A stretch of DNA of 64,000 nucleotides from PNAI01 sp035574295 (GTDB taxonomy: Bacteria > Pseudomonadota > Alphaproteobacteria > Rhizobiales > Xanthobacteraceae): assembly GCA_035574295.1 (NCBI GenBank), contig DATLYX010000132.1:1-64000 (forward strand), read 5' to 3'. The stretch's first letter is position 1, and every line of letters begins with the position of its first letter. Position numbers and translations under genes: made by a program. This document shows positions 50,934 to 59,942 of this stretch, piece by piece. The notes beneath the pieces were generated by a model. It was not told where the DNA came from, searched no databases, and saw only the letters and a program-made list of their open reading frames with translations.

Positions 50934-52661
50934 ATGACGCGCCGCAAGCGCCCCGAAGACCTGCGCAGCCACCGCTGGTTCGGCGTCAACGACCTTAGGT
51001 CGTTCGGCCATCGCTCGCGCCTGCGCCAGTTCGGCTATGATGCGGAAGACTGGGCCGGAAAGCCGGTCATCGGCATCATCAACACCTGGAGCGAGATCAA
51101 TTCCTGCCACGCCCACCTGCGGGCGCGGGCAGAAGACGTCAAGCGCGGCGTGCTGCAGGCCGGCGGCTTTCCGATCGAGTTGCCGGCGATGTCGCTGGCA
51201 GAGCCGTTCGTGAAGCCGTCCACCATGCTGTACCGCAATTTCCTCGCCATGGAGACCGAGGAGCTGCTGCGCAGCCACCCCATCGACGGCGCCGTGCTCA
51301 TGGGCGGCTGCGACAAGACCACGCCCGGTCTCATCATGGGCGCCATCAGCATGGGCATTCCGGCGATCTACACTCCGGCCGGCCCCATGCTGCGCGGCAA
51401 TTGGCGCGGTCAGTTCCTCGGCTCCGGCTCCGATGCCTGGAAATTCTGGGCGGAAAAGCGCGCCGGAAAGATCAGCGACGCCGACTGGGCGGAGATCGAA
51501 AGCGGCATCGCCCGCTCCTTCGGCACCTGCATGGTGATGGGCACCGCGGCCACCATGATGGCCATTGCCGAAGCGCTCGGGCTCGCGCTGCCCGGCGCTT
51601 CCTCCATTCCCGCCGCGGACTCAAGCCACCCGCGCATGTGCGCCGCCGCCGGCCGCCGCATCGTCGATATGGTGTGGGAGGATTTGACGCCCGACCGCAT
51701 TCTCACCTCCTCCGCCTTCGACAATGCCATCAAGGTGCACATGGCCATGGGCGGCTCGACTAATGCCATCATCCACGTCATTGCCATGGCGCGCCGCGCA
51801 GGCGTCATGCTGGACATGGACCGCTTCGATCAGCTCTCGCGGCAGATCCCGGTACTCGCCAATGTGCGCCCGTCCGGCAAATACCTGATGGAGGATTTTT
51901 ATTATGCCGGGGGACTGCGCGCGCTGATGCAGGAACTGAAAGACAAGCTCGATTTGTCCTGCATGACGGTCACCGGCCGCACGCTCGGCCAGAACATCGG
52001 CAACGCCCAGGTTTATCTTTCCGAAGTGATCCATTCGCTCAACGACCCGATTTATCCCGAAGGAGCAACGGCGGTGCTGAAAGGCAACCTCGCGCCGCGC
52101 GGCTGCGTAATGAAGCCGGCCGCTGCCGAGCAGCGGTTCCTCAAACACCGAGGCAAGGTGATTGCGTTCGAGGACTACAACCACATGAACCGCGAGATCG
52201 ACCGCGACGATCTCGACCTCACGCCCGATCACATTATCGTGTTGAAAAACGCCGGTCCCAAGGGCGGCCCCGGCATGCCCGAATGGGGAATGCTCCCGAT
52301 CCCGAAAAAACTGCTGGCTGCCAACGTGCGCGACATGGTGCGCATCTCCGATGCTCGCATGAGCGGCACGAGCTACGGCGCCTGCATCCTCCACGTATCG
52401 CCCGAGAGTTATGTCGGCGGCCCGCTGGCGCTGGTGCAAACCGGCGACGAGATCGAGATCGACGTGGCGCGCCGCAGCATCCACCTTGCAGTGAGCGAGG
52501 AGGAGCTGAACCGCCGCCGCGCCGCCTGGAAACCGCCGCCGCCGCGCTACGAACGCGGCTACGGCGCCATGTTTTCCCAGCACATCGGTCAGGCCGACGA
52601 GGGCTGTGACTTTGATTTCCTGGCCGGGACGCAACGCATCCCCGAACCGGAGATACATTGA
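50934..52661 (+). CDS. IlvD/Edd family dehydratase (sugar-acid type)
   Basis: 575 residues. Three Fe-S cysteines are seen: NTWSEINSCHAHLR, LMGGCDKTTPG and RSFGTCMVMGTA; also MAMGGSTNAIIH, DARMSGTSYGACILHVSPE. The SCHAHLR and SYGACILH forms match the arabonate/xylonate/gluconate dehydratase branch with a 2Fe-2S cluster rather than true IlvD. It would turn a sugar acid into a 2-keto-3-deoxy acid. It is linked to a TRAP system and a tricarboxylate-type binding protein, which fits catabolism; substrate is inferred. Confidence 0.9.
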   Translation: MTRRKRPEDLRSHRWFGVNDLRSFGHRSRLRQFGYDAEDWAGKPVIGIINTWSEINSCHAHLRARAEDVKRGVLQAGGFPIELPAMSLAEPFVKPSTMLYRNFLAMETEELLRSHPIDGAVLMGGCDKTTPGLIMGAISMGIPAIYTPAGPMLRGNWRGQFLGSGSDAWKFWAEKRAGKISDADWAEIESGIARSFGTCMVMGTAATMMAIAEALGLALPGASSIPAADSSHPRMCAAAGRRIVDMVWEDLTPDRILTSSAFDNAIKVHMAMGGSTNAIIHVIAMARRAGVMLDMDRFDQLSRQIPVLANVRPSGKYLMEDFYYAGGLRALMQELKDKLDLSCMTVTGRTLGQNIGNAQVYLSEVIHSLNDPIYPEGATAVLKGNLAPRGCVMKPAAAEQRFLKHRGKVIAFEDYNHMNREIDRDDLDLTPDHIIVLKNAGPKGGPGMPEWGMLPIPKKLLAANVRDMVRISDARMSGTSYGACILHVSPESYVGGPLALVQTGDEIEIDVARRSIHLAVSEEELNRRRAAWKPPPPRYERGYGAMFSQHIGQADEGCDFDFLAGTQRIPEPEIH

Positions 52662-52741
52662 TTCTCGGCACAGGTTGGTCGTACCGTATCCGTCAGCGGG
52701 GAACCGGTGCAGTCGGCCCCGCCGTTCAGGGAGGACGACCA

Positions 52742-53713
52742 ATGACCATCACCAGGCGGGACTTTCTCGCCACAGGAATAGGTGCGACCGCACTTTCCAT
52801 GACCGGGCCTGCGCCCGGTTTTGCGCAACAGTTTCCGACCAAGGGCTTGCTCATAATTGTTCCGTACGGCCCCGGCGGCGGAAGCGACATTTCGGCGCGT
52901 CTGCTGGCGCGAGATCTTGAGCCGATCTTCGGCAAGCCGGTGACGGTCGAAAATCGCGCCGGCGGCGGCGGCTGGATCGGCTGGGGCTCGCTCGCAGCCT
53001 CCAAGCCGGATGGCTATACCATCGGCTACATCAACGCCCCGAGCATGTTTGCCGGCTACCTCGACAAATCACTGGGCGGCGTGCGCAAGGAGAATCTGGA
53101 AAGCTTCACCCCCCTTATCAATCATGTGTACGATCCGAACATGTGGGCGGTGCGCCCCGACAGCAAATTCAAGACCGTCAAGGACGTGATCGAGGAAGCA
53201 AAGAAGAATCCGGGCAAGCTCACCGCCAACGGCGGCGGCCACGGCAGCGACGATCACATCGCCATCCTGGCAATCGAGGCCAACCACGGCGCCAAACTCA
53301 CCATGGTGCACTTCCGCAGCACTGCGGAAGGCAAGACCCAGGTGCTCGGCGGCAACATCGACATTCTTGCGGCCAACATCAGCGAAATCGCCGAGGATGT
53401 CCGGAGCGGCCAGGTGCGCGCCCTCGGCGTGATGGCGCCGGAGCGCTCGAAGTTCCTGCCCAACGTGCCGACTTTCCGTGAGCAAGGGTACGATGAAGTT
53501 TGGGCCGTGTCGCGCGGTCTCGCCGCGCCGGCCAACCTGCCCAAGGACGTCGAAACGGCGCTGATCAATTTTTTGGAGAAAACTATCAGCACCCCCGAGC
53601 ACAGGGCAAAGGCTGAGAAGCTCAGCTTGGACCCGCGCGTCATCAAGGGCGAGGCCTATCGGAAATACCTGAAGGATAACGAGCAGGCCACAAAGAGGCT
53701 GATGAAATGGTGA
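52742..53713 (+). CDS. Tripartite tricarboxylate transporter binding protein (TctC/Bug), Tat-exported
   Basis: 323 residues with a twin-arginine leader (TITRRDFLATGIGATAL), then the Bug-family pattern PTKGLLIIVPYGPGGGSDISARLLARDLEPIFGKPVTVENRAGGGGWIGWGSLAASKPDGYTIGY and the later VRALGVMAPERSKFLPNVPTFREQGYDE. GGGAGG precedes the ATG. No TctA or TctB permease is in the window, so it is an orphan or serves permeases coded elsewhere. It ends the TAXI-TRAP-dehydratase group. Confidence 0.93.
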   Translation: MTITRRDFLATGIGATALSMTGPAPGFAQQFPTKGLLIIVPYGPGGGSDISARLLARDLEPIFGKPVTVENRAGGGGWIGWGSLAASKPDGYTIGYINAPSMFAGYLDKSLGGVRKENLESFTPLINHVYDPNMWAVRPDSKFKTVKDVIEEAKKNPGKLTANGGGHGSDDHIAILAIEANHGAKLTMVHFRSTAEGKTQVLGGNIDILAANISEIAEDVRSGQVRALGVMAPERSKFLPNVPTFREQGYDEVWAVSRGLAAPANLPKDVETALINFLEKTISTPEHRAKAEKLSLDPRVIKGEAYRKYLKDNEQATKRLMKW

Positions 53714-53717
53714 GCCC

Positions 53718-53741
53718 CGCTGCGAAAGTCTTCGCGGCGGC
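53718..53741 (+). terminator. Possible terminator hairpin after the TctC gene
   Basis: CCGCTGCGAA-AGTC-TTCGCGGCGG, a 10-base stem with one G-T pair, 4 bases after the stop. No T-run follows, so Rho-independent action is unsure. Confidence 0.45.
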
Positions 53742-53777
53742 ACTGTGGCGAGGGCGGTAATTGTCGGGCTTCATTGT

Positions 53778-53791
53778 TTGACATAAATCAA
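53778..53791. promoter_or_regulatory. FNR/FixK-type binding site upstream of the multicopper oxidase gene
   Basis: TTGACATAAATCAA matches the Crp/FNR-family consensus TTGA(T/C)-N4-(A/G)TCAA at every fixed base. It ends 46 bases before the start of the oxidase gene, which suits an activator near -41.5 if transcription starts close to the ATG, or a repressor. In rhizobia such sites bind FixK or FnrN under low oxygen. Confidence 0.7.
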
Positions 53792-53813
53792 CGCGGGCGC
53801 GGCAGCGCCCGCG
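53792..53813. repeat. GC-rich hairpin in the multicopper oxidase leader
   Basis: CGCGGGCGC-GGCA-GCGCCCGCG, a perfect 9-base stem and 4-base loop, immediately after the FNR/FixK-like box and 24 bases before the ATG, followed by ATTTGTT. It could terminate read-through or shape the leader mRNA. Confidence 0.6.
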
Positions 53814-53837
53814 CATTTGTTGGCATGGAGGAGTCCC

Positions 53838-55310
53838 ATGCTGACGCGACGTCGTTTCCTTGCTGCCTCCGCGCTTTCGGGCGCGGCCATTTTGGCTCGG
53901 TTTGAGGCGCAGGCGCGATTCGCAATGCCTTTGCCTGTGCCGCAACTCGTCGACGCGCGGGGAAGCGAGGCGTCGATACCGCTTGTGCTGGCAAAAAGCA
54001 CCCATGCCTATCGCCAAGGACAATCGGTCAGCGCCATGGGCTACTCTGCCCCCGTGCTCGGGCCCGCGGTCCGCGTTGCGCGCGGTCAACGTGTTGCCAT
54101 GGCGGTCGAAAATCGCAGCGAACGCCTGACCACCGTGCATTGGCACGGCCTGATCATTCCGAGCGCAGAGGACGGCGGCCCGCACAACGCAATCCCGCGC
54201 GGCGGCACCTGGAAGCCGATGCTGCCAATCGATCAGCCCGAGGCCACCGCGTGGTTCCATCCCCATCCGCACGGCGACACCGCGCCCCAAGTCTATTCCG
54301 GCGCAGCCGGTCTGCTGCTCATCGAGGACGGTAGCGGCGAGCAGCTCGGCCTGCCGCGCACCTATGGCATCGACGATTTGCCGCTGATCCTGCAGGACCG
54401 CTGGTTCGACCGCTCCGGCGCGCCGGTCTATGACCCGAGCCCGATGGAGATCATGGCGGGGTTCCGCGGTGATACGGTGATCGTCAACGGCGTCGTCTCG
54501 CCGCTTGCGCAGGTACCGGCAGGGGTGGTTCGGCTGCGTCTGCTCAATGCCGCCAACGCGCGCATCTTCGATCTGCGGTTTTCCGACCGTCGCGCCTTTC
54601 ATGTCATTGCCTCCGACGGCGGCTATCTCAGCGCACCGGTGGCCGTGCGCCGTCTTCTGATTGCGCCCGGCGAACGCTATGAAGTCCTTGTTGACTTCTC
54701 CGATGGCGCTGAGGTCGTGCTGGAGAGCGGTCTCGATGACAATCGCCCGATGATGGGCATGATGGGTGCAGCGCCGCCGCTCATCGACGGCGGCCGAGTG
54801 ATGAAATTCGCCATCGACCGCAGCAAACCCGCTACCGCCTCGATACCGAAATCGCTGGTACCGGTTTCGCGTCTTGACGACGGCCGCATTGCCGCGCGCC
54901 GGCAGTTCCTGCTCAACGACATGATGATGGGCGGCGTGGGCGGCGGTATGGGTGGCATGGGCGGCATGGGCGGCATGGGCCGTATGATGGGAATCAACGG
55001 CCGTCCCTTCGACATGGAGCGCATCGATGTTGAGACCAGGCTCGGCACGCTCGAACTCTGGCACATCGTCTCGCAGTCCATGGCGCACCCATTCCACGTC
55101 CACGGCACGCAGTTCCAGATTCTCACTCTGGACGGCCGCACGCCGCCGGCGCACCAGCAGGGCTGGAAGGACACCGTGCTGGTGACGCGGGAGGCGCAAA
55201 TTATCGTTCCGCTGACACAACCTGCGCCGCGCAGCCACCCGTTCATGTACCACTGCCACATCCTCGAACACGAGGACGCCGGCATGATGGGCCAGTTCAC
55301 CTGCGCTTGA
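53838..55310 (+). CDS. Multicopper oxidase (CueO/laccase-like), Tat-exported
   Basis: 490 residues with a twin-arginine leader (LTRRRFLAASALSGAAIL). All copper ligand motifs are seen: TVHWHG, WFHPHPHGDT, AHPFHVHGTQ and MYHCHILEHED, giving type 1, 2 and 3 sites. A methionine/glycine stretch (MMMGGVGGGMGGMGG..., about residues 362-384) resembles the Met-rich Cu(I)-binding insert of CueO. It therefore probably oxidises Cu(I) or phenolic compounds in the periplasm. GGAGGAG precedes the ATG. An FNR/FixK-like box lies upstream. Confidence 0.93.
   Translation: MLTRRRFLAASALSGAAILARFEAQARFAMPLPVPQLVDARGSEASIPLVLAKSTHAYRQGQSVSAMGYSAPVLGPAVRVARGQRVAMAVENRSERLTTVHWHGLIIPSAEDGGPHNAIPRGGTWKPMLPIDQPEATAWFHPHPHGDTAPQVYSGAAGLLLIEDGSGEQLGLPRTYGIDDLPLILQDRWFDRSGAPVYDPSPMEIMAGFRGDTVIVNGVVSPLAQVPAGVVRLRLLNAANARIFDLRFSDRRAFHVIASDGGYLSAPVAVRRLLIAPGERYEVLVDFSDGAEVVLESGLDDNRPMMGMMGAAPPLIDGGRVMKFAIDRSKPATASIPKSLVPVSRLDDGRIAARRQFLLNDMMMGGVGGGMGGMGGMGGMGRMMGINGRPFDMERIDVETRLGTLELWHIVSQSMAHPFHVHGTQFQILTLDGRTPPAHQQGWKDTVLVTREAQIIVPLTQPAPRSHPFMYHCHILEHEDAGMMGQFTCA
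54915..54992 (+). repeat. Short tandem GGCATGGGC repeats coding the Met-Gly loop
   Basis: Repeated ATGGGCGGC-type 9-base units in the multicopper oxidase gene, coding MGG units. Replication slippage could vary the copy number. Confidence 0.65.
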
Positions 55311-55447
55311 GACCGCCCATCAACTTGGGAGCCGTTCAAGCGCGCCAGACCGCACGAGGGCGCGAACGCCTTCAGTGCGACACTGCAAGGGTCGCGGAAA
55401 AGCGCCCGTAATTCCGGGGAGTGGGGTCCGCCGGATATTTCTCGCAG

Positions 55448-55461
55448 TTGCGATCATTCAA
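55448..55461. promoter_or_regulatory. Possible second FixK-like site upstream of the EamA transporter gene
   Basis: TTGCGATCATTCAA fits the loose rhizobial FixK2 form TTG(C/A)-N6-(T/G)CAA, 65 bases before the ATG. The form is loose enough to occur by chance, so this is weak alone. Confidence 0.35.
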
Positions 55462-55526
55462 TCCGGCATGAAGTCTCTGTCGATTTGGCGCTCGCGGTTT
55501 ACAGCCGCCTAAGTTAGTTTTTTGCC

Positions 55527-56579
55527 ATGAACAAAACCGCCGTCCTTTACGCGCTCTTGTCCGCGCTCCTATTCGGCCTCTCGACGCCCGCGGCGAAAGT
55601 CCTGGTTGGATCGGTCGATCCGGCCATCCTCGCGGGCCTCCTCTATTGTGGAGCGGGCTTGGGCGTCGCGGTTCTGCGCCGGATTCTCGCGAGTTTGAAG
55701 CCGCCTGCCGCGGTCGAACAGCCGCTCGGTCGCGCCGATCTGCCGTGGCTTGCGGGCGCTATCGCAGCCGGAGGCGTGGCCGGCCCGCTGTTGCTCATGT
55801 ACGGCCTGTCGGTGACCGACGCAGCGACCGCTTCCCTGCTGCTGACACTCGAGGGCGCGGCGACGGTTCTGCTCGCTTGGTTTGTCTTTAAGGAGAACTA
55901 TGACCGTCGAATTGCCGTCGGCGTGGTCCTGCTCGTTCTCGGCGCGGGTCTGCTGTCCTGGTCCGGTCCCCCTTCATTGACGAGCCTCGTCGGTCCGCTT
56001 GCCATCGTGGCGGCCTGCGTCGCTTGGGGGTTGGACAATAACCTCACGCGCAAAGTCTCGCTCGCCGACCCATTGCAGATCGTCGAGCTCAAAGGCCTCG
56101 TCGCCGGGCCGTTCAACGTGCTTCTCGGGCTGTCATCCGGTGCGCCGTTGCCGGAATTTTCGTCGGCGATATCCGCCTGTATTGTCGGCTTCCTGGGCTA
56201 TGGCGTCAGTCTGGCATTCTTTGTGCTCGCGCTTCGCCACCTCGGCGCTGCGCGAACCAGCGCCTATTTCGCGACCGCGCCCTTCATCGGCGCGATAGCA
56301 GCCATCTTCGTTCTCGGTTCCCCCCTCACCGTACATCTGGCTGCGGCGGGCGCGCTGATGGCAATCGGCGTATGGCTCCATCTCACGGAACGCCACGAGC
56401 ACGAACACGAGCATGAACCGCTCGTTCACTCCCACCTTCATGTGCATGACATTCATCACCAGCACGAGCACAATGCGGACGATCCGCCGGGCGAACCGCA
56501 CACCCATGTCCATGCGCACGGCCGCCTGCGCCATGCACATCCGCATGTGCCGGACATGCATCACACTCACCGCCACTAG
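55527..56579 (+). CDS. EamA/DMT family exporter with histidine-rich C-terminal tail
   Basis: 350 residues: ten hydrophobic segments in two EamA repeats (FGLSTPAAKVLVG in the first, WGLDNNLTRKVSLADP in the second) up to about residue 284, then a cytoplasmic or periplasmic tail of about 66 residues with 24 histidines (HEHEHEHE, HSHLHVHDIHHQHEH, HTHVHAHG, HAHPHVPDMHHTHRH). Such tails bind Ni, Co, Zn or Cu. The DMT superfamily moves small metabolites; with this tail a metal or metal-ligand complex is a reasonable guess. It follows the multicopper oxidase gene by 216 bases. Confidence 0.9.
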   Translation: MNKTAVLYALLSALLFGLSTPAAKVLVGSVDPAILAGLLYCGAGLGVAVLRRILASLKPPAAVEQPLGRADLPWLAGAIAAGGVAGPLLLMYGLSVTDAATASLLLTLEGAATVLLAWFVFKENYDRRIAVGVVLLVLGAGLLSWSGPPSLTSLVGPLAIVAACVAWGLDNNLTRKVSLADPLQIVELKGLVAGPFNVLLGLSSGAPLPEFSSAISACIVGFLGYGVSLAFFVLALRHLGAARTSAYFATAPFIGAIAAIFVLGSPLTVHLAAAGALMAIGVWLHLTERHEHEHEHEPLVHSHLHVHDIHHQHEHNADDPPGEPHTHVHAHGRLRHAHPHVPDMHHTHRH

Positions 56580-56603
56580 TTGGTCTTGGAACGGCGAGGT
56601 TTC

Positions 56604-57647
56604 ATGCAAATCGGACTTTTCGACCATATCGAGCACGGCGGACGGCCGCTCGCGCAGCTCTTCGACGAGCGGCTTGAGTTCATCCAGGCTTGCGATGCGG
56701 CCGGCTTCTATTGCGTGCATCTCGCCGAGCACCATGCCACACCGCTCAACATGGTACCGGTGCCCGGGGTGTTCCTCGCCGCCGTCGCCCGCACAACCAA
56801 GAATATCCGGCTCGGACCTCTGGTGTACCTTCTCCCGCTCTATTCGCCGCTGCGCATGATCGAGGAGATTTCCATGCTCGATCATCTGAGCCGCGGCCGG
56901 CTCGACGTCGGCGTCGGACGCGGTGTCTCACCCTTCGAGCTGAAATACCACAAGATCGAACACGACCGCTCGCGCGAGATTTTCATCGATGCCTTCAAAT
57001 GCATCAGCTCCGGCCTTGTTTCTGAGGAGCTCACCTATTCCGGCCCCTATTACAGTTACGACAAGGTGCCGATCGCCCTGCATCCGATGCAGAAGCCGCA
57101 CCCGCCGTTTTGGTACGGCTCCTCCGGGATCGAAGGTTCCACCTGGGCCGGGGAGCAGGGGCTGCATTTCGTCACCCTCGGCTCGATGCAGCTTGCCAAG
57201 GAAAACATCGACGCCTTCAAGGCCGCCTTGGCCAAGCGCGGTCGTCCTGCTCACCCCAAGCCGGAATTTCCCGGCGGCGTCGCCATCGGCGTGCAGCGCC
57301 ATATCTTCGTGGACGAAACCGATGAGAAGGCGTTGGCCTGGGCCAAACCCGCCATGGACTACCACCTCGCCCACATCAATTGGCTGCGGACCAAGCACGG
57401 CGACAGCGGCCTGACCACGCGGCTGCGCATCGTGCGCGGAGCGAATTTCGAGGAATGCGTCGCCGAGGGCAGTGCCGTCGCCGGCTCCCCGCGCACCGTG
57501 CTTGCAGAGCTCGAGCGGCAGATGACGGAGCTGGGCGCCAATTACCTGCTAGCTTACCTGTTTCTCGGCAACATGAGCTACGCCACGGCACGACGCTCGC
57601 TGCACTTGTTTTCAGCCGAGGTCATGCCCAGGCTTGCGCGGCTGTGA
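56604..57647 (+). CDS. Luciferase-like (LLM class) flavin-dependent monooxygenase
   Basis: 347 residues with the LLM TIM-barrel features GLFDHIEHGG, GFYCVHLAEHHATPLNMVP, TTKNIRLGPLVYLLPLYSPLRMIEEISMLDHLSRGRLDVGVGRGVSPFE and PPFWYGSSG. It would use FMNH2 and O2 on an organic substrate. I use the ATG at 56604 (GGCGAGG upstream); the open frame starts with TTG at 56580. It lies 24 bases after the EamA gene, so co-transcription is likely. Substrate unknown. Confidence 0.92.
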   Translation: MQIGLFDHIEHGGRPLAQLFDERLEFIQACDAAGFYCVHLAEHHATPLNMVPVPGVFLAAVARTTKNIRLGPLVYLLPLYSPLRMIEEISMLDHLSRGRLDVGVGRGVSPFELKYHKIEHDRSREIFIDAFKCISSGLVSEELTYSGPYYSYDKVPIALHPMQKPHPPFWYGSSGIEGSTWAGEQGLHFVTLGSMQLAKENIDAFKAALAKRGRPAHPKPEFPGGVAIGVQRHIFVDETDEKALAWAKPAMDYHLAHINWLRTKHGDSGLTTRLRIVRGANFEECVAEGSAVAGSPRTVLAELERQMTELGANYLLAYLFLGNMSYATARRSLHLFSAEVMPRLARL

Positions 57648-57727
57648 GCGGGATTTCGCTTGCGGCGGGATGGTGCTAATTTTTTGCCAACAGTCCGCCA
57701 AGACGGACAAGCTGGGGAGAGGGCGTC

Positions 57728-59890
57728 ATGAAGCTGAAAGCATCATTGTATCTGGGCATTGCGGCAGGCCTCGGGGCGATCTTTATTACCGTTCCTCCCA
57801 CGCCGATCAGCGGCCAGCAGCGGACGGTCGCCGTGGCCATCGGCAAGGACGATATCGGCGGCGTGGTGCGCAGCAGTAAAGGACCGGAAGCGGGCGTCTG
57901 GGTGATCGCCGAGACGACCGACCTCCCCACCAAGTACGCCAAGATGGTGGTAACCGACGACCAAGGCCGCTACGTCATTCCCGATCTGCCGAACGCCATC
58001 TACAAGGTCTGGGTGCGCGGCTACGGACTGGTCGACTCGCCGAAGGTGGACGCCAAGCCGGGCCAGCAGCTCAATCTCACGGCAGTCATCGCACCGGACG
58101 AAAAGGCCGCCGCACAATATTACCCCGCCGCCTATTGGTACGCGATGATGAAGATCCCGCCGCTGAGCGAATTCGGCGGCAAGGGCAGCATCCCGGCGCG
58201 GATTACGATCAACGACTGGCTTCGCCAGATGAACAACGTGGACTGCATCGGCTGCCATCAGCTCGGCCAGCTCTCCACGCGTACGATTCCCAAAACGCTC
58301 GGCGAGTTCAAATCTCACGAGGAAGCCTGGATGCGCCGTATAAACGCCGGTCAGTCCGGTGCGATGATGACCAATCGCATTGCAGGACAGTTCGGGGGCG
58401 CGCCCTTCAAATATTTCGCCGATTGGACCGAGCGGATTGAGAAGGGTGAGCTGCCAAAACACAAGCCGCAGCGGCCGCAGGGAGTCGAGCGCAACGTTGT
58501 CGTCACCTCTTGGGAATGGAGTTCGGAAAAGCACTATCTGCACGATCTGATTTCCTCCGACCGGCGCTTTCCCACGGTGAACGCTTACGGTCCGTTGTTC
58601 GGCTCGCCGGAATATTCCACCGACGACATGCCGATCCTCGATCCGAAGACCCACAAGGTGACCATCTTCAGGATGCCGGTGCGCGATCCCAACATGCCGG
58701 AGTCGCTCGGCCCGGGCCACGCGGCGGCCGACAAGCCGGTAGGGCCGTCGCCATACTGGGGCATGGAGAAGATCTGGGACACCCGTGCGAACAACCACAA
58801 TGCCATGTTCGATCGCCGCGGCCGGCTGTGGATCGCGGCGTCCATTCGCGGGCGCAATAATCCCGATTGGTGCAAGAAGGGATCCGACCACCCTTCCGCG
58901 AAAATCTTCCCGCTCGAACAGTCCTCGCGGCAGGCGGCGATGCTCGATCCCAAGACGATGAAGTACACCACCATCGACACTTGCTTCGGCACGCACCACC
59001 CGCAATTCGGCTATGACGCCAACGAGACGCTGTGGATGAGCGGGACCGGTCCCGTCGCTGGATGGATCAATACCAAAGTGTTCGACGCCACCGGCGACGA
59101 GAAGAAGGCAGTCGGCTGGTCGCCGTTCGTCCTCGACACCAACGGCAACGGCAAACGCGACGAATGGGTCGAGCCGGACCAGAAGATCGACCCGAAGAAG
59201 GACAAACGCATCGTGCCCGGTTCCGGACCCTATGCGGTGATGCCGCATCCGAAGGACGGCTCGGTCTGGTACACCGTCGGCGTGTTTGCCGGGACGCCGG
59301 GATTCCTGCGCTTCGATCCGAAGACCGGATTATCGGAAATCTACCATGTCCCGCGCATGCCCGGCGTCGGCTACGGCATCCGCGGCGGCGACATTGACAG
59401 CAAAGGAGTGTTGTGGGGTTCGTCCTCGAGCGGACATCTGGTCAGCTTCGACCGCAGCAAATGCAAGCGGCCGCTGAGGGGGCCTGAGGCCACAGGCGAC
59501 CACTGCCCGGAAGGCTGGACCTTCTACCGTTATCCCGGACCTGGTTTCGAGGGCTACGAAAACCTCAGCGTGGAGGCGAGCTATTACACCTGGGTCGACC
59601 AGCACAACACGCTCGGGCTCGGTCGCGATGTGCCGATTTCCACGGCCAATCTCCACGACGGCTTCGTGGCCCTCAAGGACGGCAAGATGATCCTGCTGCG
59701 CGTGCCGTATCCCATGGGCTTCTATGCCAAGGGTCTCGACGGGCGCATCGACGATCCGAAGGCCGGCTGGAAGGGCAGGGGCCTGTGGTCCACCAACGGC
59801 GACCGCACGCCGTGGCTGATGGAGGGTGGTAAGGGCGCAAAGCCGCGCGCCGTACACATTCAGATTCGACCGCATCCGCTGGCACATTGA
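57728..59890 (+). CDS. Secreted mono-haem protein with carboxypeptidase-regulatory-like and beta-propeller regions
   Basis: 720 residues. In order: a signal peptide (about 1-30, ending PISGQQ); a carboxypeptidase-regulatory-like beta sandwich (about 40-120: GGVVRSSKGPEAGVWVIAE, DDQGRYVIPDLP, YKVWVRGYG); a single c-type haem site C173-I-G-C-H177; and a long C-terminal part (about 230-715) with lyase-like propeller blades (NHNAMFDRRGRLWIAAS, HHPQFGYDANETLWMSG, GIRGGDIDSKGVLWGSSSSGHLVSFD). DTNGNGKRDEW near residue 477 is a calcium-loop-like sequence. GGGGAGAGG precedes the ATG. Likely a periplasmic electron-transfer or dehydrogenase-like protein; activity unknown. A similar layout is known as unnamed proteins in several proteobacteria. 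Confidence 0.82.
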   Translation: MKLKASLYLGIAAGLGAIFITVPPTPISGQQRTVAVAIGKDDIGGVVRSSKGPEAGVWVIAETTDLPTKYAKMVVTDDQGRYVIPDLPNAIYKVWVRGYGLVDSPKVDAKPGQQLNLTAVIAPDEKAAAQYYPAAYWYAMMKIPPLSEFGGKGSIPARITINDWLRQMNNVDCIGCHQLGQLSTRTIPKTLGEFKSHEEAWMRRINAGQSGAMMTNRIAGQFGGAPFKYFADWTERIEKGELPKHKPQRPQGVERNVVVTSWEWSSEKHYLHDLISSDRRFPTVNAYGPLFGSPEYSTDDMPILDPKTHKVTIFRMPVRDPNMPESLGPGHAAADKPVGPSPYWGMEKIWDTRANNHNAMFDRRGRLWIAASIRGRNNPDWCKKGSDHPSAKIFPLEQSSRQAAMLDPKTMKYTTIDTCFGTHHPQFGYDANETLWMSGTGPVAGWINTKVFDATGDEKKAVGWSPFVLDTNGNGKRDEWVEPDQKIDPKKDKRIVPGSGPYAVMPHPKDGSVWYTVGVFAGTPGFLRFDPKTGLSEIYHVPRMPGVGYGIRGGDIDSKGVLWGSSSSGHLVSFDRSKCKRPLRGPEATGDHCPEGWTFYRYPGPGFEGYENLSVEASYYTWVDQHNTLGLGRDVPISTANLHDGFVALKDGKMILLRVPYPMGFYAKGLDGRIDDPKAGWKGRGLWSTNGDRTPWLMEGGKGAKPRAVHIQIRPHPLAH

Positions 59891-59942
59891 CGGGGGTACG
59901 ACCAACTTGCCTAAGTTTTGTCGAAACCCGTCGCGCAATCTT

